DNA of 64,000 bases. Source: Methylobacterium sp. CB376. Lineage in GTDB: Bacteria > Pseudomonadota > Alphaproteobacteria > Rhizobiales > Beijerinckiaceae. Of this stretch, positions 58,051 through 64,000 are shown piece after piece (within the stretch, counting starts at the first letter, position 1; every line of letters starts with the position of its first letter). The notes below the pieces were generated by a model. It did not search any database. It worked only from the letters and a program-made list of their open reading frames with translations, and was not told where the DNA came from. Where the stretch lies: contig NZ_CP121648.1 in assembly GCF_029714205.1 (NCBI RefSeq), positions 4,291,001 to 4,355,000 on the forward strand, read 5' to 3'. Position numbers and translations under genes: made by a program.

Positions 58051-58263
58051 CTAGGTGGTGCTGCCGTTACCGACGGTGCGGACCTCGCCAGCCCAATGTT
58101 TGTTCATCACGCGCTTGGCGCCCTCAATGGTCAGGCCAGCTCGGTGCAGCAGCGCCTGCAGCCCACGCAGCAAGGCCATGTCGTCCGGCTGGTAGTAGCG
58201 CCTTTCGTTCCGAGCTACTGGCTGCAGATCTGGATTACCAGTAGTCCTTAAAGACACCATCAA
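58051..58263 (-). pseudogene. MerR-type HTH fragment
   Basis: A 70-residue frame includes RRYYQPDDMALLRGLQALLH and RAGLTIEGAKRVM, which match the second half of a MerR winged-helix domain. The recognition helix before RRYY is missing and there is no effector domain. It overlaps the neighbour at 58235 by 29 bases. Probably a broken regulator; a very small functional protein is the alternative. Confidence 0.5.
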
Positions 58264-58633
58264 GTGGGTCAGAATCGTCGCGTTCGTTCTCTGCCTCGAT
58301 CATTTGCTCCAGAGTGTCAATTGCATCTGGATACGTAAGCACCTCCTCTCCCGGCGGAATAGCTTGGCCCAGCAAAACCACGTTGTGGAAGAGTTGCTTG
58401 ACGTGCTCTGGCACCGGGCCGATCAGCAGGCCAGTCGCATACTGACAGATTTTCGAGATTTTTACGTATTCACCTTCGAACATTATCGATGGCTCAGATT
58501 GGTAGCGATGGCTCCCGTCTGCCTGCCGAGTACCATTGTGCTTGATATCATCATTCCACTTCTCCCAAGCCACATACTCAACTACAGCACACAAAAAAGC
58601 CTGCTCCAAGCAGGGCGAATTATGAATGAACAT
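58235..58633 (-). CDS. Hypothetical protein, low GC
   Basis: A 132-residue product, acidic at its C-terminus (EAENERDDSDPLDGVFKDYW), with no recognised domain. Base composition is much lower in GC than the window average, which points to recent transfer. Coding is likely because the frame is long for this AT-richer DNA, but function is unknown. Confidence 0.5.
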   Translation of the reverse strand: MFIHNSPCLEQAFLCAVVEYVAWEKWNDDIKHNGTRQADGSHRYQSEPSIMFEGEYVKISKICQYATGLLIGPVPEHVKQLFHNVVLLGQAIPPGEEVLTYPDAIDTLEQMIEAENERDDSDPLDGVFKDYW

Positions 58634-59084
58634 CGCAGCCTATCTCCTAATTTGATTATCATTCGACGTCGTCGTTTTCAAGATTAGCGTGGCATATGCG
58701 GTTAATACGCGATCTGAGCGATTTGTTTATTCAAGCCGAACATGCGTATTAGAAAATTCTCTGTGCCGGGCGTGACCAGACGGCCAGCACAGGTGAATGG
58801 CGACGCTTCTATCCGACGCACCTATGAAGGTTGCCGGTTTCCATTCGCCTCTGCCTGGGCGATGACGTTGATGATGGCGCGGCCATCGCCTGCTCGCGTG
58901 TGTTGCTCTTGGTCATCGTTCTCCTCGTCGGTGGCTAGCCTCAAACAGCCGGCAGGCTTCACGCACCAGGGTGGCGCGCGATCGGTGGGCTTTCGATTTT
59001 CAGATCCCAGGTTCGGGAAGGTGGCGGACTTAGCAGTGAGCAGGCGCTGCACGTGCCACACCCCACCCGGAGATATTTATAGAT
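58634..59084. other. Spacer between island genes
   Basis: About 450 bases. A 79-codon minus-strand frame at 58822-59061 is possible coding sequence but has no recognisable feature; I do not call it. The tandem palindromes start at 59085. Confidence 0.3.
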
Positions 59085-59182
59085 GTACCGGAAGTGGTAC
59101 TGGAGATTCCCGGTACCGGAAGTGGTGGTACTAGATGTACCGGAACTGGTACTGGAGAGAGTACCGGAACTGGTACTGGGGA
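59085..59182. repeat. Four tandem palindromic repeats (GTACCGGAA-S-TGGTAC type)
   Basis: Units begin at 59085, 59113, 59137 and 59161, spaced 28, 24 and 24 bases. The third and fourth carry the perfect form GTACCGGAACTGGTAC, in which GTACC and GGTAC are inverted around six bases; the first has GTACCGGAAGTGGTAC. Each unit can form a hairpin or bind a dimeric protein. They lie just downstream of the gene at 59190-59738. Possible roles are iterons, operators or a transcription-blocking array; none can be decided here. Confidence 0.75.
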
Positions 59183-59189
59183 AAAATCC

Positions 59190-59738
59190 TCACGCCGCAT
59201 TTGGAACGGGGTTGACCCGGTTGCGGCGAGCCGGCCGGCTGGAGGCACTCTCTTCGACCCGCTGCCGTGCGTTCTTGGCGGCTTGCTCAGCTTCCTCACG
59301 GCTGCCGAACCGCTTCCACTCGTTGCTCGGGGGGCGTCCGTCGACCGTTCCGAACCAAGTCAGTCCGAACATGGCCGCCCGGCCCTTGAACGCTCCCCAG
59401 GCGCGGTGCCCTTCACGCTCCCGCCGGATGAGACCGAGGGCGATCGCTTCTTCGATGGCTGGCAGAACGGAGTTGCCCCGGATGCCATGCCGCCCGAAGT
59501 CGGCGTGAGTGACCGCCAGGGCGCCGTTCGTGAGTCCACCATGCCCGATGTGCTCCAGGAGGATCCTGTCGATCACACGGCGGCAGTTGATCGACTGGGC
59601 CCGCCAGGCATGGCTGTCGAGCAGATCCCGACCGAGCGAGGTCCAGTGGCCCTGCCAGATCGCAGGACCCTGCTGGGGGTCGCTCTGGACGGTCGAGCGG
59701 CCCGTCTTGTCCGCTTTGGCCGGTTTCCGACGCCTCAC
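59190..59738 (-). CDS. Hypothetical island protein, possibly winged-helix
   Basis: A 182-residue product (core WTSLGRDLLDSHAWRAQSIN, IDRILLEHIGHGGLTNGALA and SVLPAIEEAIALGLIRRERE). This looks like a family widespread in Hyphomicrobiales prophages and islands, with a predicted DNA-binding fold. Function unknown. Its start overlaps the preceding gene's stop by four bases, so it belongs to the operon 60234-59190. Confidence 0.6.
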   Translation of the reverse strand: MRRRKPAKADKTGRSTVQSDPQQGPAIWQGHWTSLGRDLLDSHAWRAQSINCRRVIDRILLEHIGHGGLTNGALAVTHADFGRHGIRGNSVLPAIEEAIALGLIRREREGHRAWGAFKGRAAMFGLTWFGTVDGRPPSNEWKRFGSREEAEQAAKNARQRVEESASSRPARRNRVNPVPNAA

Positions 59739-59989
59739 GCGGCACCTCCCGGCGCGAGCAGGAGGCTCCAGACAACCGCCCTGACGTGACCCTGGATGTC
59801 CTGGAGCTCAGCGTCGATCGTCGCGGAGTTGATCCCGCGGCGCTCCATGGTCTGGCGCTGCAACTCGAGCTGCCGGCGGAGGTGTGCCTCAGCCTTCGCC
59901 GTCGTCGCGGCCGCAGTCATGATGCTCGCGTGCCTGGAGATGAACGCCCGGTCCCGCGACCGGGGGAAGGGCAAGACGATGGCGCTCAC
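59735..59989 (-). CDS. DUF6074-like small protein
   Basis: An 84-residue product beginning VSAIVLPFPRSRDRAFISRH; the short hydrophobic IVLPFP start followed by a basic stretch is the pattern I associate with DUF6074 island proteins. GTG 59989 overlaps the excisionase-like stop (GTGA). The middle (about residues 25-60) is helical and charged. Function unknown. Confidence 0.55.
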   Translation of the reverse strand: MSAIVLPFPRSRDRAFISRHASIMTAAATTAKAEAHLRRQLELQRQTMERRGINSATIDAELQDIQGHVRAVVWSLLLAPGGAA

Positions 59990-60234
59990 GACACCCCTTC
60001 CTGCTTCTCGATCCACGCCAGGATGGTGGAACGGCGGGCGTGCACACGCCCCCCCAGCTTGAATGTCGGCAGGTCGCCTTTCGCGATTGCGTGGTAGATT
60101 CGCCGGATGTTGGTCTCGCGGATCCCTTCCTCGGGCCCGTAGATCGCGACGGAGATGCCTTCCGCGCCGATGATCACGTCGTCGGGCATGGCTCCGCCGT
60201 TCACGCCTTCGTGGCGCGCTGTTCCAGCGTTCAT
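59986..60234 (-). CDS. Excisionase-like HTH protein (AlpA/Xis type)
   Basis: An 82-residue product with a MerR-like/excisionase winged helix: TNIRRIYHAIAKGDLPTFKL, then GGRVHARRSTILAWIEKQ. Such proteins direct excision by the cognate integrase. GGGAG lies seven bases before ATG 60234. It starts the small operon that runs to 59190 and lies about 0.7 kb from the integrase at 60939, its likely partner. Confidence 0.72.
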   Translation of the reverse strand: MNAGTARHEGVNGGAMPDDVIIGAEGISVAIYGPEEGIRETNIRRIYHAIAKGDLPTFKLGGRVHARRSTILAWIEKQEGVS

Positions 60235-60246
60235 TTTGAACTCCCG

Positions 60247-60819
60247 TTAGCTGGCCAAAGCTCTCGCGACAGCGATGAGTGTCTTATGCGAGATTATCGT
60301 TTGATCTAAGCGATCTCCGTACGAATCCAATTTATCGTGGTCAACCGAGCCGTACTCGACATGTACAAATCTGTCTTCTACCCACTTCTCCTCAAAAATT
60401 AGAAAAATCTCCGCCCTCAGGATAGGTCGCTCGAATCTAATGGATATAGAGCCCGGATAATCATCCGTTACACCGAGATAGTTCTGGATCCCCATTTCCT
60501 TGATTAAGGTCTCAAGGTCGTCACCGAGCGTTGACCACCGCTCTCCGACTCCGGTATAGTTTTTGGCTCCGGCTTTACTCACGCGTAGATCTCTAAATAG
60601 AGGCAGGTTCTCCTTTACATCTTTGGCAAGAGCACAACCGTTGACGGCGATCAGCAAGTTGGCAGCGTCTCTCTCATTCATTTTTGCAGCAGAGCGTCCC
60701 CTACCACCTTGGGATAGGTACCCAGATTCACGTGCAGCGCGCGCGAAGATGCCGACAGAAACTTCGTCGAGTCCTTCGACCAGAGCCACAGTGCGGACCA
60801 GATCGCTTAGGAGCGCCAT
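60247..60819 (-). CDS. Hypothetical protein of prophage/island type, low GC C-terminal part
   Basis: A 190-residue product from Met 60819 (MALLSDLVRTVALVEGLDEV). The N-terminal half (VSVGIFARAARESGYLSQGG, then RGRSAAKMNERDAANLLIAV) is a recurring pattern in Hyphomicrobiales mobile elements. The C-terminal half is more acidic and AT-rich. The frame opens at 60867. Function unknown; context suggests island regulation or maintenance. Confidence 0.6.
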   Translation of the reverse strand: MALLSDLVRTVALVEGLDEVSVGIFARAARESGYLSQGGRGRSAAKMNERDAANLLIAVNGCALAKDVKENLPLFRDLRVSKAGAKNYTGVGERWSTLGDDLETLIKEMGIQNYLGVTDDYPGSISIRFERPILRAEIFLIFEEKWVEDRFVHVEYGSVDHDKLDSYGDRLDQTIISHKTLIAVARALAS

Positions 60820-60938
60820 GAACCCTGCTCCCTCATATGAAATAGCTTCAGATGGTTGACGGGTCAAGGCCCATCTGAGCTTATATCAGAAGGGCGCGGA
60901 CCGCGTGAACCTCGCGCCCCTTCATGGAAGAGGTGTCA

Positions 60939-62081
60939 ATGGCTACGATTCGTAAGAGGGAACTGCCGAGCGGCAAGATCGCTTGGCTCGCCTCCTACAC
61001 GGATGGAGGCGGCAAGCGCCGTTTTAGGCAGTTCGCGACCCGAAAAGAGGCAGACGCGTTCCTGACACGGGCACGCTCAGAGGTCGCACACGGCGTCCAC
61101 ATTCCGGACTCTCAGAGCATGACGGTCGGGCAGGCCGCCGACGCTTGGCTGAAGCACGCGGAGGAGGGCGGCCTGGAGTGGTCGACGGTGCTGCACTACC
61201 AGCAGCACGTGAACGAGCACATCCGGCCGCTGATCGGGAGTCTCCGGCTGACGCAGGTCACGACGCCACGGGTCTACAGCTTCGCCGAGGAGCTTCGGGC
61301 GAAGGGACGGTCGCCGGAGATGGTGCGCCGAGCCGTACAGTCGCTCGGGCGGATTTTCCGCTTCGCGAAGGGCAGGGGGCTTGCCGGTCAGAACCCGGTA
61401 GCGGACGTGAAGCTGAAGCGCTCGAAGCGCGATCAGGCCCGGGTTGAGATTCCGACCCGCGAGGAGCTGCGCGCGATCCTCGGTGCGGCTCAGGGTCGCT
61501 GGCGGCCGCTCATTGTCACGGCGATGTTCACGGCCCTGCGGGCTAGCGAGCTTCGAGGCCTGCGGTGGTCCGACGTCGACCTGAAGCGGCGCGTCCTCAC
61601 GGTGAGGCAGCGCGCCGATGCCTGGAAGCGGATCGGGCCGCCGAAGAGCGAAGCTGGCACTCGTGACGTGCCGCTCGCGCCCATGGTGGTGAACACGCTT
61701 CGGGAGTGGCGCCTCGCGTGCCCGAAGGGCGAACTCGACCTCGTTTTCCCGTCCGGGGCCGGGCAGGTGGAGCACCACCCCAACATCATCGCCCGCGGCT
61801 GGGAGCCGACGCAGATCGCGGCAGGCGTGGTCGAGATGGTCGACGGCAAGGACAAGGCCGGAAACCCGGCGAAGGCCGCCAAGGGGCGCTACAACTTCCA
61901 CGCCCTCCGGCACGCGGCCGCCTCGATGTTTATCGAGAGCGGCATGACGCCCAAGCGCGTACAGGCGATCATGGGCCATTCGAGCATCATCGTAACCTAT
62001 GACACCTATGGGCACCTTTTCAGCGACGACGAGGCTGACCAGAACGCGATGCGAACCATCGAGGAGCGTCTCCTCGGCTAA
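60939..62081 (+). CDS. Tyrosine-family site-specific integrase (island A)
   Basis: A 380-residue integrase. The N-terminal arm-binding/SAM-like region includes SYTDGGGKRRFRQFATRKEA, and the catalytic domain has the first Arg in TALRASELRGLRWSDVDLKR, HALRHAAASMF with the His-x-x-Arg pair, MGHSSIIVTYDTYGHL and its tyrosine. All catalytic residues are present. ATG 60939 is chosen over 60924 because GGAAGAGG lies just upstream. The gene ends 55 bases before the tRNA-Gln fragment, the standard arrangement for an element integrated at a tRNA. Confidence 0.92.
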   Translation: MATIRKRELPSGKIAWLASYTDGGGKRRFRQFATRKEADAFLTRARSEVAHGVHIPDSQSMTVGQAADAWLKHAEEGGLEWSTVLHYQQHVNEHIRPLIGSLRLTQVTTPRVYSFAEELRAKGRSPEMVRRAVQSLGRIFRFAKGRGLAGQNPVADVKLKRSKRDQARVEIPTREELRAILGAAQGRWRPLIVTAMFTALRASELRGLRWSDVDLKRRVLTVRQRADAWKRIGPPKSEAGTRDVPLAPMVVNTLREWRLACPKGELDLVFPSGAGQVEHHPNIIARGWEPTQIAAGVVEMVDGKDKAGNPAKAAKGRYNFHALRHAAASMFIESGMTPKRVQAIMGHSSIIVTYDTYGHLFSDDEADQNAMRTIEERLLG

Positions 62082-62136
62082 TTGCACAACACGGCTGCAA
62101 CACCGCTGGAAAAACTCTTAATAATTCAAATAGGTT

Positions 62137-62187
62137 GGTTGGACTCTGACTCCGTTAGTCGTGGTTCGAATCCACGTCCCCCAGCCA
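62137..62187 (+). tRNA. 3' part of tRNA-Gln(CUG): probable attachment site at the island junction
   Basis: About 50 bases form the anticodon arm, T arm and 3' acceptor of a tRNA, ending CCCCCAGCCA. The loop CTCTGAC (62144-62150) places anticodon CTG at 62146-62148, which reads CAG (Gln). The T arm is CGTGG-TTCGAAT-CCACG, followed by the acceptor TCCCCCA, discriminator G and CCA. No 5' acceptor or D arm is found upstream, so the gene is not complete here. It is most likely an attL/attR copy left by integration. Two integrase genes point at it from either side. Confidence 0.8.
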
Positions 62188-62228
62188 CTTGAATTCCCTA
62201 CGCTTTCTCCATTCCTTGATAAGAGCAT

Positions 62229-63278
62229 TCAGGCACGGTCGGGTGTCCGGTCGGGAGAATTCATTCTCGTTTCGAGCTTGCGCACCGCGGCCAGGGCCAG
62301 TGCCGGATCGCGGTTGAGGTAATGGGCATCGAGGATTGACCTGACGTCTCGCAGCGAGTGCCCGGTCAGCGTCGCGATCTCGGCCTCGGAGCAGCCCGCC
62401 AGCGCCAGCCGGCTCACAGCAGTGCCGCGCAGGTCGTGGAAGGTGAGCCCCCGGATGCCGGCCGCGCGGCACGCCTTACCCCACGACGAGCGGAAGCCGT
62501 CGCCGGTCCAGGGCCGGCCCTCCGAGTTCACCAGGATCACGGGGCTCACCCGAGGCGCCGCGTCGAGCGCGGCCCTGAGCGGGGCACCGACCGGGATGAC
62601 GACGCGCGCGCCGGTCTTGCCCTGCTTCAGGCGGACCGTCTCCCCGTCGTAGGCGGACCAGGGCAGGCGCAGCAGGTCGCCCTGCCGCTGACCTGTCCAG
62701 AGCGCCAGGATGAGCGGCAGGTGCAGGTGGGCGGGCGCCGAGGCGAGGAATCGCCGCTCGTCGTCATCGGTCCAGACCTTGTCCGTGCGACTGGCCCGGT
62801 AGAGGCGTCCGCCGCGCTCACAGGGGTTCGCCAGGATCAGCCCGCGGTCGAGGGCCCACGACAGGATCCGGGCGAGCACGCTCCACGCGTAGTCGGCTTG
62901 TCGGCGGGAGCGCACCGCGAGCCGGTCGCGCCAGGTCAGGAATTCGCCGCGCGTGCGCCGATCAGTCAGGGCACCGAGCGGGAAGTCGCCGAACTCCTGT
63001 TCGATGACCTTAATGTGCCTGACGTAGTCGGCCCGGGTCCGCGGCTCCTTCCCGAGGAAGGAATCGCTCGCCTGGAAGCCCTGGATGAGGGAGAGCAGGA
63101 CGCCCTGCTTCGTCTCCACCCTCCGCGCCACGGCGGTGTTGTAGGACGCCATGAACTCGGGCGTGCCGGGTTCGCCCTCCAGGCGCGGGCCGCCTTTCCA
63201 CGCGTACCAGTACGTGCGCCACGTGCCGTCCGCGAGTCGCTTGCGACGGGAGTTGATGCCCTTAAGCCGGACGCGCAT
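62229..63278 (-). CDS. Tyrosine-family site-specific integrase (island B)
   Basis: A 349-residue integrase, different in sequence from the one at 60939. Catalytic motifs: ILALWTGQRQGDLLRLPWSA (first Arg), HDLRGTAVSRLALAGCSE (His-x-x-Arg), LTGHSLRDVRSILDAHYLNR (His and Tyr). N-terminal SAM-like domain from about residue 60. It is oriented towards the tRNA fragment, and its 5' end overlaps the small gene at 63262 by 17 bases. This is the first gene of the element to the right. Confidence 0.92.
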   Translation of the reverse strand: MRVRLKGINSRRKRLADGTWRTYWYAWKGGPRLEGEPGTPEFMASYNTAVARRVETKQGVLLSLIQGFQASDSFLGKEPRTRADYVRHIKVIEQEFGDFPLGALTDRRTRGEFLTWRDRLAVRSRRQADYAWSVLARILSWALDRGLILANPCERGGRLYRASRTDKVWTDDDERRFLASAPAHLHLPLILALWTGQRQGDLLRLPWSAYDGETVRLKQGKTGARVVIPVGAPLRAALDAAPRVSPVILVNSEGRPWTGDGFRSSWGKACRAAGIRGLTFHDLRGTAVSRLALAGCSEAEIATLTGHSLRDVRSILDAHYLNRDPALALAAVRKLETRMNSPDRTPDRA

Positions 63279-63456
63279 CGCGTTTGGCCCTCCACGCGTC
63301 GAATTCAGTGGCCGTCTCGGCCTTCGCTGGCTCGCCGGAGTGGATCACGATCGTGCCGTCCGCAATCTCGACGCGATCGACCTTGAGGCCTCCAGCCTGT
63401 GCGCCGGATACAGCCCGGGCGATCTGTGCCTTGGTGATGGTGCGGCGGCGCGGCAC
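63262..63456 (-). CDS. Small hypothetical protein upstream of the integrase
   Basis: A 64-residue product (ITKAQIARAVSGAQAGGLKV, DRVEIADGTIVIHSGE). Similar short proteins often lie immediately upstream of integrases in Hyphomicrobiales islands. Overlap with the integrase suggests translational coupling. Function unknown. Confidence 0.6.
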   Translation of the reverse strand: MPRRRTITKAQIARAVSGAQAGGLKVDRVEIADGTIVIHSGEPAKAETATEFDAWRAKRDARPA

Positions 63457-63467
63457 GGTCAGCTCTC

Positions 63468-64000
63468 CTAACTGCCCCGGCGATTGCTGCGAAGATCAGC
63501 AAGTCTTTCATTCACGCGATTGTACAATATATTTAGATTGATTATCAGCCTTGTAGACTTGCTACTAAATGTTTCGCTGCCCTCGAAAAGTTGTGCATAC
63601 TGGTCGCCCGTCCTTACATTTACTAAATTGACTGCGGCGGAATTGACAACTCCCTCTTCCGGATCTTGGAAAGTTTCGTGACCAAATGTTACCAGAAACG
63701 TCTTTCCTTCTGGAAACAATTGCCCGGGCTCGAGATCGACCAAATCTTCTGGATTATGAGCTACAGAAACGAATAATGTGTAACGAACCGCTTCTGTAGC
63801 GACTATGCCCGCCTTATCTGGAGAGAATCCGAATTTAACGAGTTCATTCATTATAGCATAGCAATACATACTCCTTAACGTTATAATAGTTCTGCCTCCT
63901 TTTGATTTAGGTTTTTGGTCGAATTTACTAAGATAAACTGCCCCTCTCTGAATCCATGAGCGCAATGTGTTGAATTCCATTCCGACAACATCTGCCGCAT
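63468..64000 (-). CDS. Hypothetical HTH-type island protein, 5' end probably outside the window
   Basis: The frame from Met 63980 gives 170 residues, but it stays open to the right edge (AADVVG before that Met), so the start may be outside the window. The N-terminus (FNTLRSWIQRGAVYLSKFDQ) reads like a MerR-type or excisionase winged helix, followed by GGRTIITLRSMYCYAIMNEL. The C-terminal half has no recognised domain. Low-GC DNA, typical of the island. Confidence 0.55.
   Translation of the reverse strand, partial: AADVVGMEFNTLRSWIQRGAVYLSKFDQKPKSKGGRTIITLRSMYCYAIMNELVKFGFSPDKAGIVATEAVRYTLFVSVAHNPEDLVDLEPGQLFPEGKTFLVTFGHETFQDPEEGVVNSAAVNLVNVRTGDQYAQLFEGSETFSSKSTRLIINLNILYNRVNERLADLRSNRRGS

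Noticed and set aside
59085..59182. CRISPR array
   Set aside because: Units are palindromes directly adjacent to each other without unique spacers; no cas genes.
59030..59299. Proline/valine repeat protein on the minus strand
   Set aside because: The repeated VPVPV pattern is only the translation of the tandem palindromes and overlaps the gene at 59190 in another frame.
62137..62187. Complete tRNA-Gln gene
   Set aside because: The 5' acceptor strand and D arm are absent upstream; only the anticodon arm, T arm and 3' end are present.

Overview
The window reads as a piece of a legume-nodulating, high-GC Hyphomicrobiales genome. Methylobacterium (the M. nodulans group) is the best guess, with Microvirga-like relatives as the alternative. 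The basis is the very GC-rich backbone, the large NAD-dependent glutamate dehydrogenase, and a compact nodABCIJH cluster with a divergent nodD. The species assignment is inference; the gene identities below are read directly from the translated sequence.

Layout. (1) 1-2.4 kb: the start of a chromosomal RND efflux operon (adaptor plus truncated permease). (2) 2.5-9.15 kb: visibly AT-richer DNA with the nodulation genes. On the minus strand are nodA-nodB-nodC-nodI-nodJ-nodH behind a clear nod box, and nodD is divergent on the plus strand. Together they make the acylated chitooligosaccharide core, sulfate it (NodH) and export it (NodIJ). (3) 9.15-12.1 kb: remains of at least four unrelated transposable elements (IS1182-like, IS3, IS110, Tn3). 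(4) 12.1-26.2 kb: what looks like a complete trans-4-hydroxyproline catabolic locus. It has the 2-epimerase, an amidohydrolase/dipeptidase-like enzyme, a five-gene Liv-type ABC transporter, a P5C-reductase-like gene, a DHDPS-family deaminase, an aldehyde dehydrogenase, a FAD amino-acid dehydrogenase and a MocR regulator. The end product would be 2-oxoglutarate. (5) 27.1-31.9 kb: NAD-glutamate dehydrogenase, which looks like core genome.

(6) 32.4-33.5 kb: an intact IS110-family element beside a polymerase-Y remnant. (7) 33.8-56.2 kb: a GC-rich catabolic region with two complete PotABCD-type ABC importers. It also carries a CoA ligase, a phytoene-desaturase-like FAD enzyme, two XRE-cupin regulators, a LysR regulator, an aldehyde dehydrogenase, an omega-amino-acid:pyruvate aminotransferase, an N-methylproline/dimethylglycine demethylase-like flavoenzyme and a dimethylglycine/sarcosine dehydrogenase-like enzyme. 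The theme is uptake and breakdown of polyamines, betaines and N-methylated amino acids. (8) 56.3-64 kb: accessory DNA with a MITE-like element, small prophage/island-type genes, four tandem palindromic repeats, an excisionase-like gene and two tyrosine integrases that converge on the 3' end of a tRNA-Gln(CUG) gene.

The most interesting feature is the placement of a full hydroxyproline pathway next to the Nod-factor genes, with an N-methyl-amine locus about 20 kb further on. Legume infection threads and cell walls are rich in hydroxyproline glycoproteins, and legumes also release proline betaines. The window may therefore join host signalling to use of host-derived proline derivatives. That link is inference. 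All GC statements are by eye.
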